This document shows positions 45,617 through 55,566 of a DNA stretch of 64,000 nucleotides, one piece after another. The stretch lies in contig NZ_LDOS01000002.1 of assembly GCF_002077135.1 (NCBI RefSeq), forward strand, positions 1,947,865 to 2,011,864, written 5' to 3'. Source of the DNA: Metallibacterium scheffleri (lineage in GTDB: Bacteria > Pseudomonadota > Gammaproteobacteria > Xanthomonadales > Rhodanobacteraceae). The notes under the pieces are model-generated. The model was not told the DNA's origin. It saw nothing but the letters and a program-made list of their open reading frames with translations, and did not search any database. Each line of letters opens with the position of its first letter. Positions within the stretch are counted from its first letter, which is position 1. Position numbers and translations under genes: made by a program.

Positions 45617-47032
45617 ATGCACAAGCCACACCTGCCCTCCCTGCGACCCCGCGCCATGGGCAGCGATGCCTACGCGCGGCCATGGCGCATGCTGCTGCTC
45701 AGCCTGCTGCTCGGCACCTTCGGCGGGCTGGGGGCGGTGGTCTTTCTGGACATGCTGGCACTGGCGCAACGCGGCTTTCTGGGCGTGCTGGCCGGCGTGT
45801 ATCCGCTCGACATCGCGCAGGCGACGCATCTGCACGCCTTGCCGCCCACGGCGCACTGGAATGTCTGGATTCTCCTGTCGACCACGCTGGGCGGATTGAT
45901 CGCCGGCCTGCTGGTGTACGGTTTCGCGCCCGAGGCCGAGGGCCATGGCACCGACTCGGCGGTGAAGTCGTTCCATCAGCTCAAGGGTTACATCCGCGCG
46001 CGCGTGATCGTGGTCAAGAGCATCGCCTCGGCGATCACCATCGGCTCCGGCGGCGCGGCGGGCCGCGAGGGACCGACCGCGCAGATCGCCGCGGGCATCG
46101 GCTCGCTGCTCGGGCGGCGGCTGCGGCTCAGCGACGACGAAAAGCGCCTGATGGTGCTGGTCGGCATGGCGGCGGGCCTGTCGGCGATCTTCAAGAGCCC
46201 GCTGGGCACGGCCATCTTCGCCGTCGAGGTGCTGTATGCGGGCCTGCATTTCGAGGGCCGCGCGCTGCCATTCACCCTGGCCGGATCGGCGGTGGCCTAT
46301 GCGGTGGTCTGCCTGTTCACCGGCTGGGGCACGCTGTTCAACGTGCCGCTGCACGTCGATTTCGACCACCCCCAGCAGTTGCTGTGGTACGCGCTGCTGG
46401 GCGGCGTCTGCGGCGTGATGGGCACGCTGCTGCCGAATGTCTTCTACGGCGTGCGCGACGGCTTTCGCAAGTTGCCGCTGCCCAACCCCATCAAGCCGGC
46501 CATCGGCGGCTTGCTGGTGGGCCTGATCGCGCTGGTATTTCCGCAGATTCTCGGCGGCGGCTACGGCATCATGCAGCTGGCGGTGCAGGGCACGCTGGGC
46601 GCGGGCATTTTGCTGCTGCTTCTGCTGTCGCTGTTCAAGGTGGTGGCACTGGCGCTGACCGTGGGTTCGGGCGGATCGGGCGGCGTGTTCGCACCCAGTC
46701 TGTTCGTCGGCGCGCTGCTGGGCGCGGCGTTCGGGCTGTTGCTGCAGCGGCTGGGCATCGGCCACGCGCCGGTCGCCGGCATGGCCCTGGTGGGCATGGC
46801 CGCGGTGTTCGGTGCGGCGGCGCGCGTGCCGCTGGCGACCACGGTGATGGTCGCCGAGATGACCGGCGGCTACACCCTGATGGCACCCACCATGCTGGCG
46901 GTGGCCATCGCCTATCTGCTGCAGGTGGCGCTGGCGCGCTACACACCCTATCCCAGCCTGTACGAGGCGCAAATTTACGTGCGCAGCGCGAGCCCCCCGC
47001 GCGCGGACGATGCGCCGCCGCCGATGCCCTGA
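45617..47032 (+). CDS. ClC-type chloride channel/transporter
   Basis: 471 residues with ten or more membrane helices. The chloride-selectivity motifs are GSGGAAGREGPTAQ (with the gating glutamate) and GSGGSGGVFAPS. These are the ClC core motifs, and the protein may exchange 2 Cl- for one H+ as E. coli ClcA does. No C-terminal CBS domains are present. An in-frame ATG at 45581 exists but would add 12 polar residues; ATG 45617 is preferred. Confidence 0.9.
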   Translation: MHKPHLPSLRPRAMGSDAYARPWRMLLLSLLLGTFGGLGAVVFLDMLALAQRGFLGVLAGVYPLDIAQATHLHALPPTAHWNVWILLSTTLGGLIAGLLVYGFAPEAEGHGTDSAVKSFHQLKGYIRARVIVVKSIASAITIGSGGAAGREGPTAQIAAGIGSLLGRRLRLSDDEKRLMVLVGMAAGLSAIFKSPLGTAIFAVEVLYAGLHFEGRALPFTLAGSAVAYAVVCLFTGWGTLFNVPLHVDFDHPQQLLWYALLGGVCGVMGTLLPNVFYGVRDGFRKLPLPNPIKPAIGGLLVGLIALVFPQILGGGYGIMQLAVQGTLGAGILLLLLLSLFKVVALALTVGSGGSGGVFAPSLFVGALLGAAFGLLLQRLGIGHAPVAGMALVGMAAVFGAAARVPLATTVMVAEMTGGYTLMAPTMLAVAIAYLLQVALARYTPYPSLYEAQIYVRSASPPRADDAPPPMP

Positions 47033-47103
47033 TCCCGCGCAGCCGCACCCACCCGTCGCGCGCCGACTTGGGCATGTCATGAATGCGGCGTAATATTCAT
47101 GTA

Positions 47104-48831
47104 ATGAGCGGCATCACGATCAAGCGATTGCTGGCCGGGCTGGCCACGCTCGCCTTGTTGGTCACGGCGCAGGGCGCGCTGGTGCATGTCCATGCTGGTG
47201 AGCTGGAGGCCGTCCGCCTGCGTTATGCGGCGCTCCCGGCGGGGGTTGATCCCGCTGCCGCGGCGGTGCGTGCAGGCCGGCTCGATGCCGCGTTCCAGCC
47301 GCTGAGCGAGGATGCACTGCGCTTCGCGCAAGGCGCCGCGCGCTGGTATCGCCTGCGTCTGGACTCGGATTGGCGCGCGCACAGCGCGCCGCTGCTGGTG
47401 ATCCGCAACGCACGGTTCCAGCCGGTGACGCTGTACGCGGCGGGTGACCCGCGCGAGCAGGCGCAGGAGCACGCGCAAAGCGGGCGCGACGCGCGCTTCT
47501 CGCGGCGCGCGCTGGTATTCGAGTTGCCGCGCGATCTGCGCGCCGGGCAAAGCCTGTACCTGCGCATGCCCGCGTCGACGAAACCCAGGCCGTTTTCCGC
47601 GCGGGTCTACCCGGAAGAGGCCTACCACGTCGACGACGTTGGCTGGGTGCGCGTGATGACCTTCTTCGAGTCGGTGCAATTCACCATGATCCTGGTCGGG
47701 CTGACGCTGTGGCTGGCGTTGCGCGATCGGCTGTACGGGTATTTCGTCGGCTATCTGGTGCCGCAGTTTTTCTATCTGCTGATCGCCAGCGGCGACATGT
47801 ATTCGTTGCCAGGCACCGGCTGGCTGGAGCCGCTGGGCATCCGCGCGCTGTGGTTCGTGGCGGCGCTGAGCACGCCGTTCGCGCTGTCGTTCATCATCGA
47901 GTTCTGCGAGATGCGGCGCATCGCGCCGCGCCTGGCGCGAGTCCTGTCCTGGTTGCGCTGGCCCTGGGCAGTGCTGGCGCTGACGTCCTTGCTGCCGCTG
48001 GCCTGGCATGCGCACAACAGCCTGCAACCGGATGTCGGCAACGCACTGTTCCTGCTCTGCTCGCTGGCCGCGATCGTGGCGGTGATCGTGGCCTGGCGGC
48101 GCGGCAGCGTGGCAGCCGGCGTGTTCCTGCTGGCGTGGATCCCGCAGTCGATCTTCACCGCGCTGCGCGCGCTGCAATTGCTGCTGCAGTTGCCGCTGCC
48201 GGGCTGGCTGGAGTTCGGCCTGCCGGCGGCGCTGGCGCTGTCCAGCCTGGTGCTCACCCTGGGGCTCGGGCTATCGACGCTGCAGGCGCGGCGCGAGCGT
48301 GACGATGCGCGCGACGAGGCGCGGCGCGACCCGCTGACCGGCGTGCACAATCGTCGCGCACTGATGGCGCGCATCGCTGAGGCGCTGACCGAGGCGCGCC
48401 AGCAGCACGCGCCGCTGTCGCTGATTTTCCTGGATCTGGATCACTTCAAGGCGATCAATGATCGTCACGGGCACCTGATCGGCGATGCCTGTCTGCGCAT
48501 CCTCGCCGAGCGCGTGCAATCCGAGCTGCGTCCGGGTGACACGCTGGCGCGCTGGGGCGGCGAGGAATTCGTGGTGCTGCTGCCGGCCACCGCGCTGGGC
48601 GAGGCCACGCTGATCGGCGAGCGCATCCGCCGTCGTGTCGAAGCCGATCCGTTCATCGCCAGCGGCGTCGCGGTGGCGATCACCGTCAGTCTCGGCCTCT
48701 CCGGCCACACGCGCGCCACCATCGAGTCGCCCGAACAACTGATCGAGCAGGCCGACGCCGCGTTGTATCGTGCCAAGGCCGCGGGCCGCAACCGCCTGAT
48801 CGTGCACCCGGCGTTCGCCGCGGTGCCGTGA
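47104..48831 (+). CDS. 7TMR-DISM diguanylate cyclase (GGDEF)
   Basis: 575 residues. A signal peptide/first helix is followed by a periplasmic 7TMR-DISMED2-like domain (ARWYRLRLDSDWRAHSAPLL), seven membrane helices (about residues 190-400), and a GGDEF domain with ARWGGEEFVVLLP near residue 485. RPGD precedes GGEEF by five residues, so the I-site is intact. It should make cyclic di-GMP in response to an extracellular ligand. It is the second diguanylate cyclase in the window. Confidence 0.88.
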   Translation: MSGITIKRLLAGLATLALLVTAQGALVHVHAGELEAVRLRYAALPAGVDPAAAAVRAGRLDAAFQPLSEDALRFAQGAARWYRLRLDSDWRAHSAPLLVIRNARFQPVTLYAAGDPREQAQEHAQSGRDARFSRRALVFELPRDLRAGQSLYLRMPASTKPRPFSARVYPEEAYHVDDVGWVRVMTFFESVQFTMILVGLTLWLALRDRLYGYFVGYLVPQFFYLLIASGDMYSLPGTGWLEPLGIRALWFVAALSTPFALSFIIEFCEMRRIAPRLARVLSWLRWPWAVLALTSLLPLAWHAHNSLQPDVGNALFLLCSLAAIVAVIVAWRRGSVAAGVFLLAWIPQSIFTALRALQLLLQLPLPGWLEFGLPAALALSSLVLTLGLGLSTLQARRERDDARDEARRDPLTGVHNRRALMARIAEALTEARQQHAPLSLIFLDLDHFKAINDRHGHLIGDACLRILAERVQSELRPGDTLARWGGEEFVVLLPATALGEATLIGERIRRRVEADPFIASGVAVAITVSLGLSGHTRATIESPEQLIEQADAALYRAKAAGRNRLIVHPAFAAVP

Positions 48832-48940
48832 TCCGGCCGCGCCCGCGGGCACGGCTGATCGCGAATCCCGAGCGCACGCATGCTGATGCGGTGCCAACCC
48901 GATTCACATGCACCGCAAGCGCGCTGCGGGGAAATGCCGA

Positions 48941-49423
48941 TCAGCGCGTCACCGCATAGCGCGGCGGCGTGATCGCGCTGACGCCCGCCACGTGCGCCAG
49001 TGCATCCAGATCCCGTGGCGCCACCCAGCCCTGCACCACGTCCAGTGCCGGCACCGCGCTGGTTTGGCGCAGGCCGGCTTGTTCCAGCGCCGCGACCAGG
49101 GCCGGCGTCACCGCGTCGGCATGCACGTAAACCTGCAAGCGTCCACTGGCGTCGGCGCGCACACTGCCACGCGCGTAGTCGGCAGGCGCCGCGCCGCCAA
49201 GCAACGCGGCCGCGGCGGCACGCAGCGCTGGCGCGACGGGCGCCGGTACGCGCGTCGTCGCAGCACGCGGATCCATCGCGTTCAACGCCGCCGCCGGGGG
49301 CGCGGGACGCTCGGGCACGGCGGGCACGGCACAAGCGCCCAATGCACCGAGCAGCATGAACAGCAGCGGCAGGCGCGCGCACTCATGGGCCATGCGCAAG
49401 TACGCCAACTTTTTCTTCGGCAT
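48941..49423 (-). CDS. Small putative lipoprotein (160 aa)
   Basis: A signal sequence ends at a lipobox LGAC (Cys31 if started at 49423, which has GGAGA upstream). The mature part is rich in Ala and Pro up to residue 80. It then reads RLQVYVHADAVTPALVAALE and DVVQGWVAPRDLDALAHVAG, ending in ITPPRYAVTR. This alternating strand/helix unit recalls the inhibitor-like pro-regions found before some secreted proteases and repeat proteins, but here it stands alone. It lies 44 bp downstream of the hybrid kinase on the same strand. The function is unknown. Confidence 0.6.
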   Translation of the reverse strand: MPKKKLAYLRMAHECARLPLLFMLLGALGACAVPAVPERPAPPAAALNAMDPRAATTRVPAPVAPALRAAAAALLGGAAPADYARGSVRADASGRLQVYVHADAVTPALVAALEQAGLRQTSAVPALDVVQGWVAPRDLDALAHVAGVSAITPPRYAVTR

Positions 49424-49467
49424 CGCGGGTCTCCATGCACCCCAGTCTAGGACCTGGAAGCAGCGCG

Positions 49468-52400
49468 CTATGACGCAGCGCGCTGCATGAGCGTGACGAG
49501 CGCCTCGGCCAGCACCGCGCCGGTGATGGGCTTGCGCAGGAAACCGTCCATGCCGGCCGCGGCGGCAAGCTCGGCCTCGTCGCCGCCCGAACGCGCCGAG
49601 ATCGCCAGAATCGGCAGGTGCGCGCCCGCGGCTTCGCGCGCGCGCAGCATGCGCGCCACCGCGAAACCATCGACGCCAGGCAGATCCAGATCCAGCAGCA
49701 GCGCATCGGGTTGCCAGTCGTGCAGCAGACTCAGCGCCGCGAGGCCATCGGCCGCGTGGCGCAACCGGTGACCTTGCGCTTCAAGCAAACCCTGCAGCAC
49801 GGCGACCACGGTGGGGTCGTCCTCGACCAGTGCCAGTTGCAGCGGCGGCATGCCGGCAGCGTCGCGGATCACGACACCCGGCTGCGTCAGCGCGCGCTGC
49901 AGCGGCAGGCGCAGGCAGAAGCGGCTGCCTTGCCCGGGCTGCGATTCGAGTTCCAGCGCACCGCCCATCAACTCGGTCAGCTCGCGACTGATGGCCAAGC
50001 CCAGCCCGCTGCCGGCACTGCGCTGCGGCCCGTCGGCCTGCTCGTAGCGGCGGAACAGGCGTGTGCGCAGCTCGGCATCGATGCCCGGCCCGGTGTCGGC
50101 CACGGTGAAACACAGCTGCCCGTCGGCGACGTGCAACCCCAACCGCACCTCGCCGCGCACGGTGAACTTGAGCGCGTTGCCAAGCAGATTGAACAGGATC
50201 TGCTTGACGCGCAGCACATCGCCCAGCACGCGGTGCGGCAGCGTGGCCGGCTGCATGTCCACGAGGAAGTCCAGGCCCTTGGCCGTCGCCAGCGGGCGCT
50301 CGGCCTCGGCCAGCTCGAAGATCAGCAGCAGCGGATCGTAGGCGGTGATCTCGAGCTGCATGCGCCCGGCCTCGATGCGCGCCAGATCCAGCGCGTCATT
50401 GACCAGCTTTTGCAGCAGGCCGCCGGAGCGCGCGATGGCCTGCGCATAGCCGCGTTGCCGCGCATCCAGATCGGTGCCCAGCAGCAGCTCGCTCATGCCC
50501 AGCACGCCGGTCATCGGGGTGCGGATTTCGTGGCCGAGCTCGGCCAGGAAACGCGTCTTGCCGGCACTGGCCTGCTCGGCCACGCGGCGGCGCTCCTCGG
50601 CGAGCAGCATGCGCTGCTGCTGCGCCAGACGCCGCCGCCACAACAGCGCCAGCGTCGCCAGCAACAGCAGCGCCAGCAACACATAACCGGCCCACGCCCA
50701 CGGCGTCGCCCACGGTGGCGCGGCCACCTCGACACGCAATGGCGCGGCCGCGCCCCATGGACCACCCTCCATGACCTGTGCCTGCAGCTCCAGTTGATAA
50801 CTGCCTGGATCGAGACGACCGAAATTCTGCGTGCCCTCGGCGCCCACCAGGGTCCAGTGGCGGCTCCATGGTTGCAGGCGAAAGCGATAGCGCACGCGCG
50901 CCGGACTCAGGTACGACAGCGCACGCGCGGTGGCACCGAGCTCGCGTGTGCGCCAACCCACGTGCACGACGCCGTCGACCGGCAACAGCTCCTGCGCGTG
51001 GCCCTCGCCACTGGCCACGATGCGTGTCAAGCGCGGTGTCGGCGCCGTCACCGCGGGGGCGTGGCGCAAGGGCGCGAAGCCGAGCAGGCCGTCGCGCACC
51101 GCCGTGAACAGGCTGCCATCGGCGCCGCGCACGAAACCGGGCGCGCTGGCGCGCAGCCCGGCCAGCGCGGACTCCTCGTCGAAGCGATCGACACGCCCGT
51201 CGCGCGGGTCGTAGCGCATCAGGCCGCGCAGCGTCGACGCCCACACGCGCCCGGCGGCATCCACCGCCAGCGCCAGCACGCGCGCGCCCGGCCAGCCCTG
51301 GGCCGCAGCGACGTTGGCGCGCAACCGCGCGCGGCCATCGGCGCCCAGCCGGTACTCCTGCAGGCGTCCCTTGCGCGCCAGCCAGAAACCGCCAGGCGTG
51401 AACGCGATGGCATCGACCACGCCCGGCGCGACGCCGGGCATGGCGCGCAGCGCGCCGGCGGCATCCATGCGATCCAGCCCGGCCACCGAGGCGCGCCACA
51501 GGCGTCCGTCATGCACCGCCATGGCCTCGGTTTGCTGTTCGGCCGTGCCGGGGCCCGGTGTCGCCACCGCGCTGACCGCCAGCGTGCGCAAGTCCACGCG
51601 CCCGACGCCGTGGATCGGATCGGCGAAATACAACGCGCGTCCGCCATCGAGCACGATCTGTCCGATTCCCGAACCGGCCGTCAGCGGCCACGGCAGCGGC
51701 AGCTTCTGCCAGGATCCCGTGCGCCGACGCACGTACAACTCTCCACCCGCACTGAGCCACAGGCGGCCGCGCACGTCTTCGGCCAGCGCGTCAACGCGCT
51801 GCGATCGCGACAGCGGCGATGGCAGGCTTTGCACGCTGCCCGTGGCCGGATCGAGGCGGCCGATCCAGCCCTGCGCGTTGCCCAGCAGCACGCTGTGGTC
51901 GCTGCCCTTGCACAACGCGGTGAAAGCGCCGAAGGGCAGGCTGCGCGGATCATCGGGCAGATGCCGGAACAGACTGAAGGCGTGCCAATCCGGCGGCAGG
52001 TAGGCCAGCCCGCCGCTGTTCGAGCTCAGCCACAGACCGCCTTCGCGATCACGCAGCAACCCGATGATGCGCCCCTCCAGCAAGCCGCCGCGCAGTTGCG
52101 GCTGCGCCGGAAACACGCTCCAGCGGCCCGCCGCATCGCGGTAGCGCAGACCATCATTGCAGGCCAGCCACAGCCCGCCTTCGCCATCGGTGACGCTGCT
52201 GTAGCACACGCCGCCGCCGCCGGGCACCGGCAACGCGCGCGGCGTGGCGCCAGCGCTCGCGCCGGCCTGCTCGATCAGATACAGGCCGCGCGTGGTCACC
52301 GCGCGCAGGCTCGCCCCCTGCCCGGCGATCGACAGCACCACCGCGCGCTGGCCATCGGGAAATCGCACGTGCTGGATGCGGCCATCGGGGCGACGCACAT

Positions 52401-53079
52401 CGAGCCCGGCCAGGGTGCCGATCCACAGACTCCCGTCCGGCGTGGCATGCAGGCTGAAGACGACATCCGACACCAGACTGTCCGCATCACCCTTGCGGTG
52501 ACGCAGTTGCGTGATGTGACCGCGCGGTCCCAGCCGCGCCAGACCGCCGGCGTAGGTGCCCACCCAGATCGCGCCATCCGGGGTCTGCGCCAGCGCGAAC
52601 ACGTCGTTGGCGCCGAGGCTGTGCGCATCGCCGGGTAGGTGCACCCAGCGCTGAAAACCGTAGCCGGGGATGTAGTGCAGCAGTCCAGTGCCCTCGCCGC
52701 CGGCCCACAGCCCTCCCCTGGCGTCGATCAGCAGCGCCGAGATGTCATTGCCGGGCAGCGAATGCGGATCACTGGTGTCGTGGCGGAATACCCTGAAGTG
52801 CACGCCGTCATAGCGCACCAGTCCATCGCGCGTACCAATCCAGATGAACCCGGCGTGGTCCTGCACGGCCATGTAGGTGCCGGCGTCGGGCATGCCTTGG
52901 CGGCGGCCGTAGTCGCGGAATTGCGGAATCGGCAGCAGCGCGCGCGGCGGTGCGGCGAGAACGCCCGCAGGCGCAGGCGCCGCAGCGGTGACCTGCGCGC
53001 TGGCCAGCATCCATGCCAGCAGGCACGCGGACAGCCACGTCCCGCATCCTGCCCGGCGCTTGAGCCACGATCCGTTCAT
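49468..53079 (-). CDS. Hybrid sensor kinase with two-component propeller domain
   Basis: 1203 residues. The signal peptide (to about residue 33) is followed by a two-bladed seven-fold beta-propeller made of Reg_prop repeats ([56 protein letters not shown]), a Y_Y_Y domain, one membrane helix near 793-812 and a histidine-kinase core with [18 protein letters not shown] near residue 850. HATPase motifs follow ([23 protein letters not shown]) and a C-terminal receiver with the phospho-Asp in [15 protein letters not shown]. It resembles the carbohydrate-sensing hybrid systems of Bacteroides and Xanthomonas, but has no DNA-binding output. A GGGAGG ribosome-binding site marks the start. A separate HPt protein must relay the signal. 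Confidence 0.92.
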   Translation of the reverse strand: MNGSWLKRRAGCGTWLSACLLAWMLASAQVTAAAPAPAGVLAAPPRALLPIPQFRDYGRRQGMPDAGTYMAVQDHAGFIWIGTRDGLVRYDGVHFRVFRHDTSDPHSLPGNDISALLIDARGGLWAGGEGTGLLHYIPGYGFQRWVHLPGDAHSLGANDVFALAQTPDGAIWVGTYAGGLARLGPRGHITQLRHRKGDADSLVSDVVFSLHATPDGSLWIGTLAGLDVRRPDGRIQHVRFPDGQRAVVLSIAGQGASLRAVTTRGLYLIEQAGASAGATPRALPVPGGGGVCYSSVTDGEGGLWLACNDGLRYRDAAGRWSVFPAQPQLRGGLLEGRIIGLLRDREGGLWLSSNSGGLAYLPPDWHAFSLFRHLPDDPRSLPFGAFTALCKGSDHSVLLGNAQGWIGRLDPATGSVQSLPSPLSRSQRVDALAEDVRGRLWLSAGGELYVRRRTGSWQKLPLPWPLTAGSGIGQIVLDGGRALYFADPIHGVGRVDLRTLAVSAVATPGPGTAEQQTEAMAVHDGRLWRASVAGLDRMDAAGALRAMPGVAPGVVDAIAFTPGGFWLARKGRLQEYRLGADGRARLRANVAAAQGWPGARVLALAVDAAGRVWASTLRGLMRYDPRDGRVDRFDEESALAGLRASAPGFVRGADGSLFTAVRDGLLGFAPLRHAPAVTAPTPRLTRIVASGEGHAQELLPVDGVVHVGWRTRELGATARALSYLSPARVRYRFRLQPWSRHWTLVGAEGTQNFGRLDPGSYQLELQAQVMEGGPWGAAAPLRVEVAAPPWATPWAWAGYVLLALLLLATLALLWRRRLAQQQRMLLAEERRRVAEQASAGKTRFLAELGHEIRTPMTGVLGMSELLLGTDLDARQRGYAQAIARSGGLLQKLVNDALDLARIEAGRMQLEITAYDPLLLIFELAEAERPLATAKGLDFLVDMQPATLPHRVLGDVLRVKQILFNLLGNALKFTVRGEVRLGLHVADGQLCFTVADTGPGIDAELRTRLFRRYEQADGPQRSAGSGLGLAISRELTELMGGALELESQPGQGSRFCLRLPLQRALTQPGVVIRDAAGMPPLQLALVEDDPTVVAVLQGLLEAQGHRLRHAADGLAALSLLHDWQPDALLLDLDLPGVDGFAVARMLRAREAAGAHLPILAISARSGGDEAELAAAAGMDGFLRKPITGAVLAEALVTLMQRAAS

Positions 53080-53217
53080 GGAGCCTCCCCGCGCCGCATG
53101 ATGCCATCACCCATGCCGCGCCGCGTGAGCGCCAGCGGCGTGTCGTGAAAACACTGTTCACCGCCCGCGCACGCTGGCGTGGCCATAATGCAGGCGGTTT
53201 CGGCGACTGGATTCGTG

Positions 53218-53850
53218 ATGCGCGTGTCGATACTGCGCGGCCTGCTGTTGCTTGGTTGCGTGCTGGCGCCGCTGGCGCAAGCCGCCGAGTACCGTTTCGA
53301 CCCGGTGCACAGCGCCGTGGTGTTTTTTGTCGATCACGACGGTTACAGCGACTCGGTGGGACGCCTGAAAATCGCGCGCGGCTGGTTCCGCTTCGACCCA
53401 AAAGACTGGGCCGATTCCAGGGTGGTGGCCGATATCGCGCTGGGCTCGGTGGACATGGACGACGAGGACTGGGATCGCGTGGTGGCCGGTGCGGATTTCC
53501 TCGACGCCCGCACGCACCCCTACGCGCATTTCGTCAGCACCTCGGTGGAGAAAACCGGGCCGGACACCGGCATCCTGTACGGCCAGCTCAGCCTGCGCGG
53601 TCACACCGAGGGCATCGCATTCCCGTTCCGCTTCAACAAGCGCGCGTTCACCATTTTCGGCCTGCACACGGTGGCCGGATTCACCGGCATCGCCACGCTG
53701 GACCGCAAACTGTGGGGCATGCGCGCGTTCGACAGCGTCATCGGGGTGCGGGTGAAGGTGCTGCTGGAGATCGAAGGCATCGCTGATTCCAGCGCCGAAC
53801 GCGACTACCAGCGCGCCGTCGTGGCAGCGCAACCGGCCGCCGCGCGATGA
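53218..53850 (+). CDS. YceI-family periplasmic protein (first)
   Basis: 210 residues. The signal peptide (ILRGLLLLGCVLAPLAQAAE) precedes a YceI beta-barrel: YRFDPVHSAVVFFVDHDGYS, then DFLDARTHPYAHFVSTSV. YceI proteins bind isoprenoid-type lipids in a lipocalin-like cavity. The start was placed at ATG 53218, which fits the signal peptide. Its stop overlaps the cytochrome gene by 4 bp, forming an operon of three. Confidence 0.88.
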   Translation: MRVSILRGLLLLGCVLAPLAQAAEYRFDPVHSAVVFFVDHDGYSDSVGRLKIARGWFRFDPKDWADSRVVADIALGSVDMDDEDWDRVVAGADFLDARTHPYAHFVSTSVEKTGPDTGILYGQLSLRGHTEGIAFPFRFNKRAFTIFGLHTVAGFTGIATLDRKLWGMRAFDSVIGVRVKVLLEIEGIADSSAERDYQRAVVAAQPAAAR

Positions 53851-54431
53851 ACTGGCGCAGCACCGCGCACCGCTGGGGCGTCATCGCCAAGGCCTTCCAC
53901 TGGCTGGTGGCGCTGGGCATTTTCGCGCTGGCCGGCATCGGCCTGTACATGGTCGACATGCCGCTGGGCATGGCCCAGCTCAGGCTGTTCCTGCTGCACA
54001 AGGCGCTGGGCGTGACCGTGCTGGCGCTGGTCGTGCTGCGCCTGCTGTGGCGCCTCATCGACCGCCACCCGCGCTATCCGGCGGACATGCCGCGCTGGCA
54101 GGTGGGCGCGGCGCACGCCAGCCACGCGCTGCTATACCTGCTGTTGCTGCTGATCCCGATCTCCGGCTGGGTGTACAACTCGGCATCCGGTTTTCCGCTG
54201 CCCTGGTTCGGGCTGCTGCAACTGCCGGCGCTGGCGCCGGTGTCCAAGCCGCTGGCGCGCGTGGCGCTGGACGTGCACGAGATCGCGTTCTGGGTGCTGG
54301 CGGCGGTGCTGCTGCTGCACGTCACGGCGGCGCTGGATCACCACTTTCGCCATCGCGACACGGTGCTGCTGCGCATGCTGCCGTGGCGCACCCGCGCGCG
54401 CGCCACCGACACCCCAGGAGACACACCATGA
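53847..54431 (+). CDS. Cytochrome b561
   Basis: 194 residues, four membrane helices. The haem-ligand histidines are in AKAFHWLVALGIF, LLHKALGVTVLAL and DVHEIAFWVLAAV, the arrangement of prokaryotic b561 (YodB/YceJ). It probably moves electrons between quinol and a periplasmic acceptor such as the flanking YceI proteins. It overlaps both neighbours by 4 bp. Confidence 0.92.
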   Translation: MNWRSTAHRWGVIAKAFHWLVALGIFALAGIGLYMVDMPLGMAQLRLFLLHKALGVTVLALVVLRLLWRLIDRHPRYPADMPRWQVGAAHASHALLYLLLLLIPISGWVYNSASGFPLPWFGLLQLPALAPVSKPLARVALDVHEIAFWVLAAVLLLHVTAALDHHFRHRDTVLLRMLPWRTRARATDTPGDTP

Positions 54432-55003
54432 AACCGCTCTTGATCCGCTCTTTGACCACGGCGCTGGCCGTGCTGCTGGCCGCGCTGCTGGTGCCCGTCG
54501 CCCAGGCACAAACCTGGACGCTGCAAGCGGGCAGCACGCTGGGTTTCAGCAGCACCTTCGAGGGCGCGGCGTTCAGCGGCCGCTTCAAGCAGTTCAGCGC
54601 GACGATCGCATTCGACCCGGCCAAGCCGCAGGCCTGCACGCTGCGGGCGAGTATCACGCTGGCCAGCGCCGATACCGATAACCCCGACCGCGACAAGATG
54701 CTGCCGACGGCGGATTTCTTTGACGTCGCGCGGTTCCCGCAAGCGCATTACCAGGGCGGCGATTGCCAGCCCGACGGCCCCGGACGCTACCGCGCGCAGG
54801 GCACGCTGACGTTGCGCGGGGTGAGCAAGCCGGTGCCGCTGCTGCTGCACTTCAGCGTCAACGGCGCCGATGCGCTGCTGACGCTGGACGCCAGCGTGCC
54901 GCGCCTGGCATTCGCCGTGGGCGGCGGGCAATGGGCCAGCGCCAGCGCGATCGGGCTGGACGTGGCCGTGCACGGCGTGTTGAAGCTGGCGCCGGCGCCG
55001 TAG
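54428..55003 (+). CDS. YceI-family periplasmic protein (second)
   Basis: 191 residues with signal peptide (LIRSLTTALAVLLAALLVP). YceI core: LGFSSTFEGAAFSGRFKQF and DFFDVARFPQAHYQGGDCQP. It is a divergent paralogue of the gene at 53218 and completes a YceI-b561-YceI operon. In E. coli yceI and the b561 gene yceJ are likewise paired, here with one more YceI. Confidence 0.9.
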   Translation: MKPLLIRSLTTALAVLLAALLVPVAQAQTWTLQAGSTLGFSSTFEGAAFSGRFKQFSATIAFDPAKPQACTLRASITLASADTDNPDRDKMLPTADFFDVARFPQAHYQGGDCQPDGPGRYRAQGTLTLRGVSKPVPLLLHFSVNGADALLTLDASVPRLAFAVGGGQWASASAIGLDVAVHGVLKLAPAP

Positions 55004-55012
55004 CGGCGTTGC

Positions 55013-55519
55013 TCAAGGCACGGGCAGACGCCGCAGACATGTGCCGCTGAGGCGATCATGCAATGTGCGCCGCATGCGATCGAACGGCATGGCCGCGTAG
55101 TCGATCAGCCACAGCGCGGCGACCGCGAGCACCGCCGTGCGCGGTGGTGCCCAGTAACCCAGCAGCAGCGCCAGCAACGGCAGCGCCGCGCACAGCGCGC
55201 GCAGCAGCGCACGCGACAGGTGCAATGCGCCGCCGCCCTGCGTCGCGAGCACGCGCAGGCGCCAAGCGCGCGCGCCGATGGTCTGTCCGCCCAGCGTCCA
55301 CGACAGCACGAAGTACGCGCACACCACGCCCATCTGCAGCAGTTGGTACAGCAGCGGCACCTGCGCATGGCCGGCGTGCAGTGCGATGAGCTGCGCACGC
55401 GTGGCCAGCTGCGCCAGCAGCGCCACCACCAGCAGCAGCGCCAACGCGATCAACAGGTCATACAGCAGCGCGGCAAGGCGGCGCGGCATCGTGGCGGGCT
55501 GCGGGGCGTGACTCGACAT
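55013..55519 (-). CDS. RDD-family membrane protein
   Basis: 168 residues, three membrane segments. The RDD signature is in PRRLAALLYDLLIALALLL (Arg and Asp in the first helix), followed by TIGARAWRLRVL and FDRMRRTLHDRLSGT, the C-terminal D-x-x-S-G type motif. The function is unknown; some RDD proteins act as sodium/proton antiporters. It is convergent with the YceI operon and divergent from xerD. Confidence 0.85.
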   Translation of the reverse strand: MSSHAPQPATMPRRLAALLYDLLIALALLLVVALLAQLATRAQLIALHAGHAQVPLLYQLLQMGVVCAYFVLSWTLGGQTIGARAWRLRVLATQGGGALHLSRALLRALCAALPLLALLLGYWAPPRTAVLAVAALWLIDYAAMPFDRMRRTLHDRLSGTCLRRLPVP

Positions 55520-55566
55520 GCCGGAACCGGCTTGCGGCGCGCGCGCGCCGGGGCCAGCATCCTGCC

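Noticed and set aside
49618-52638. A 1006-codon plus-strand frame opposite the hybrid kinase
   Set aside because: It is an antisense shadow of a well-supported kinase; composition is biased and no motif is present.
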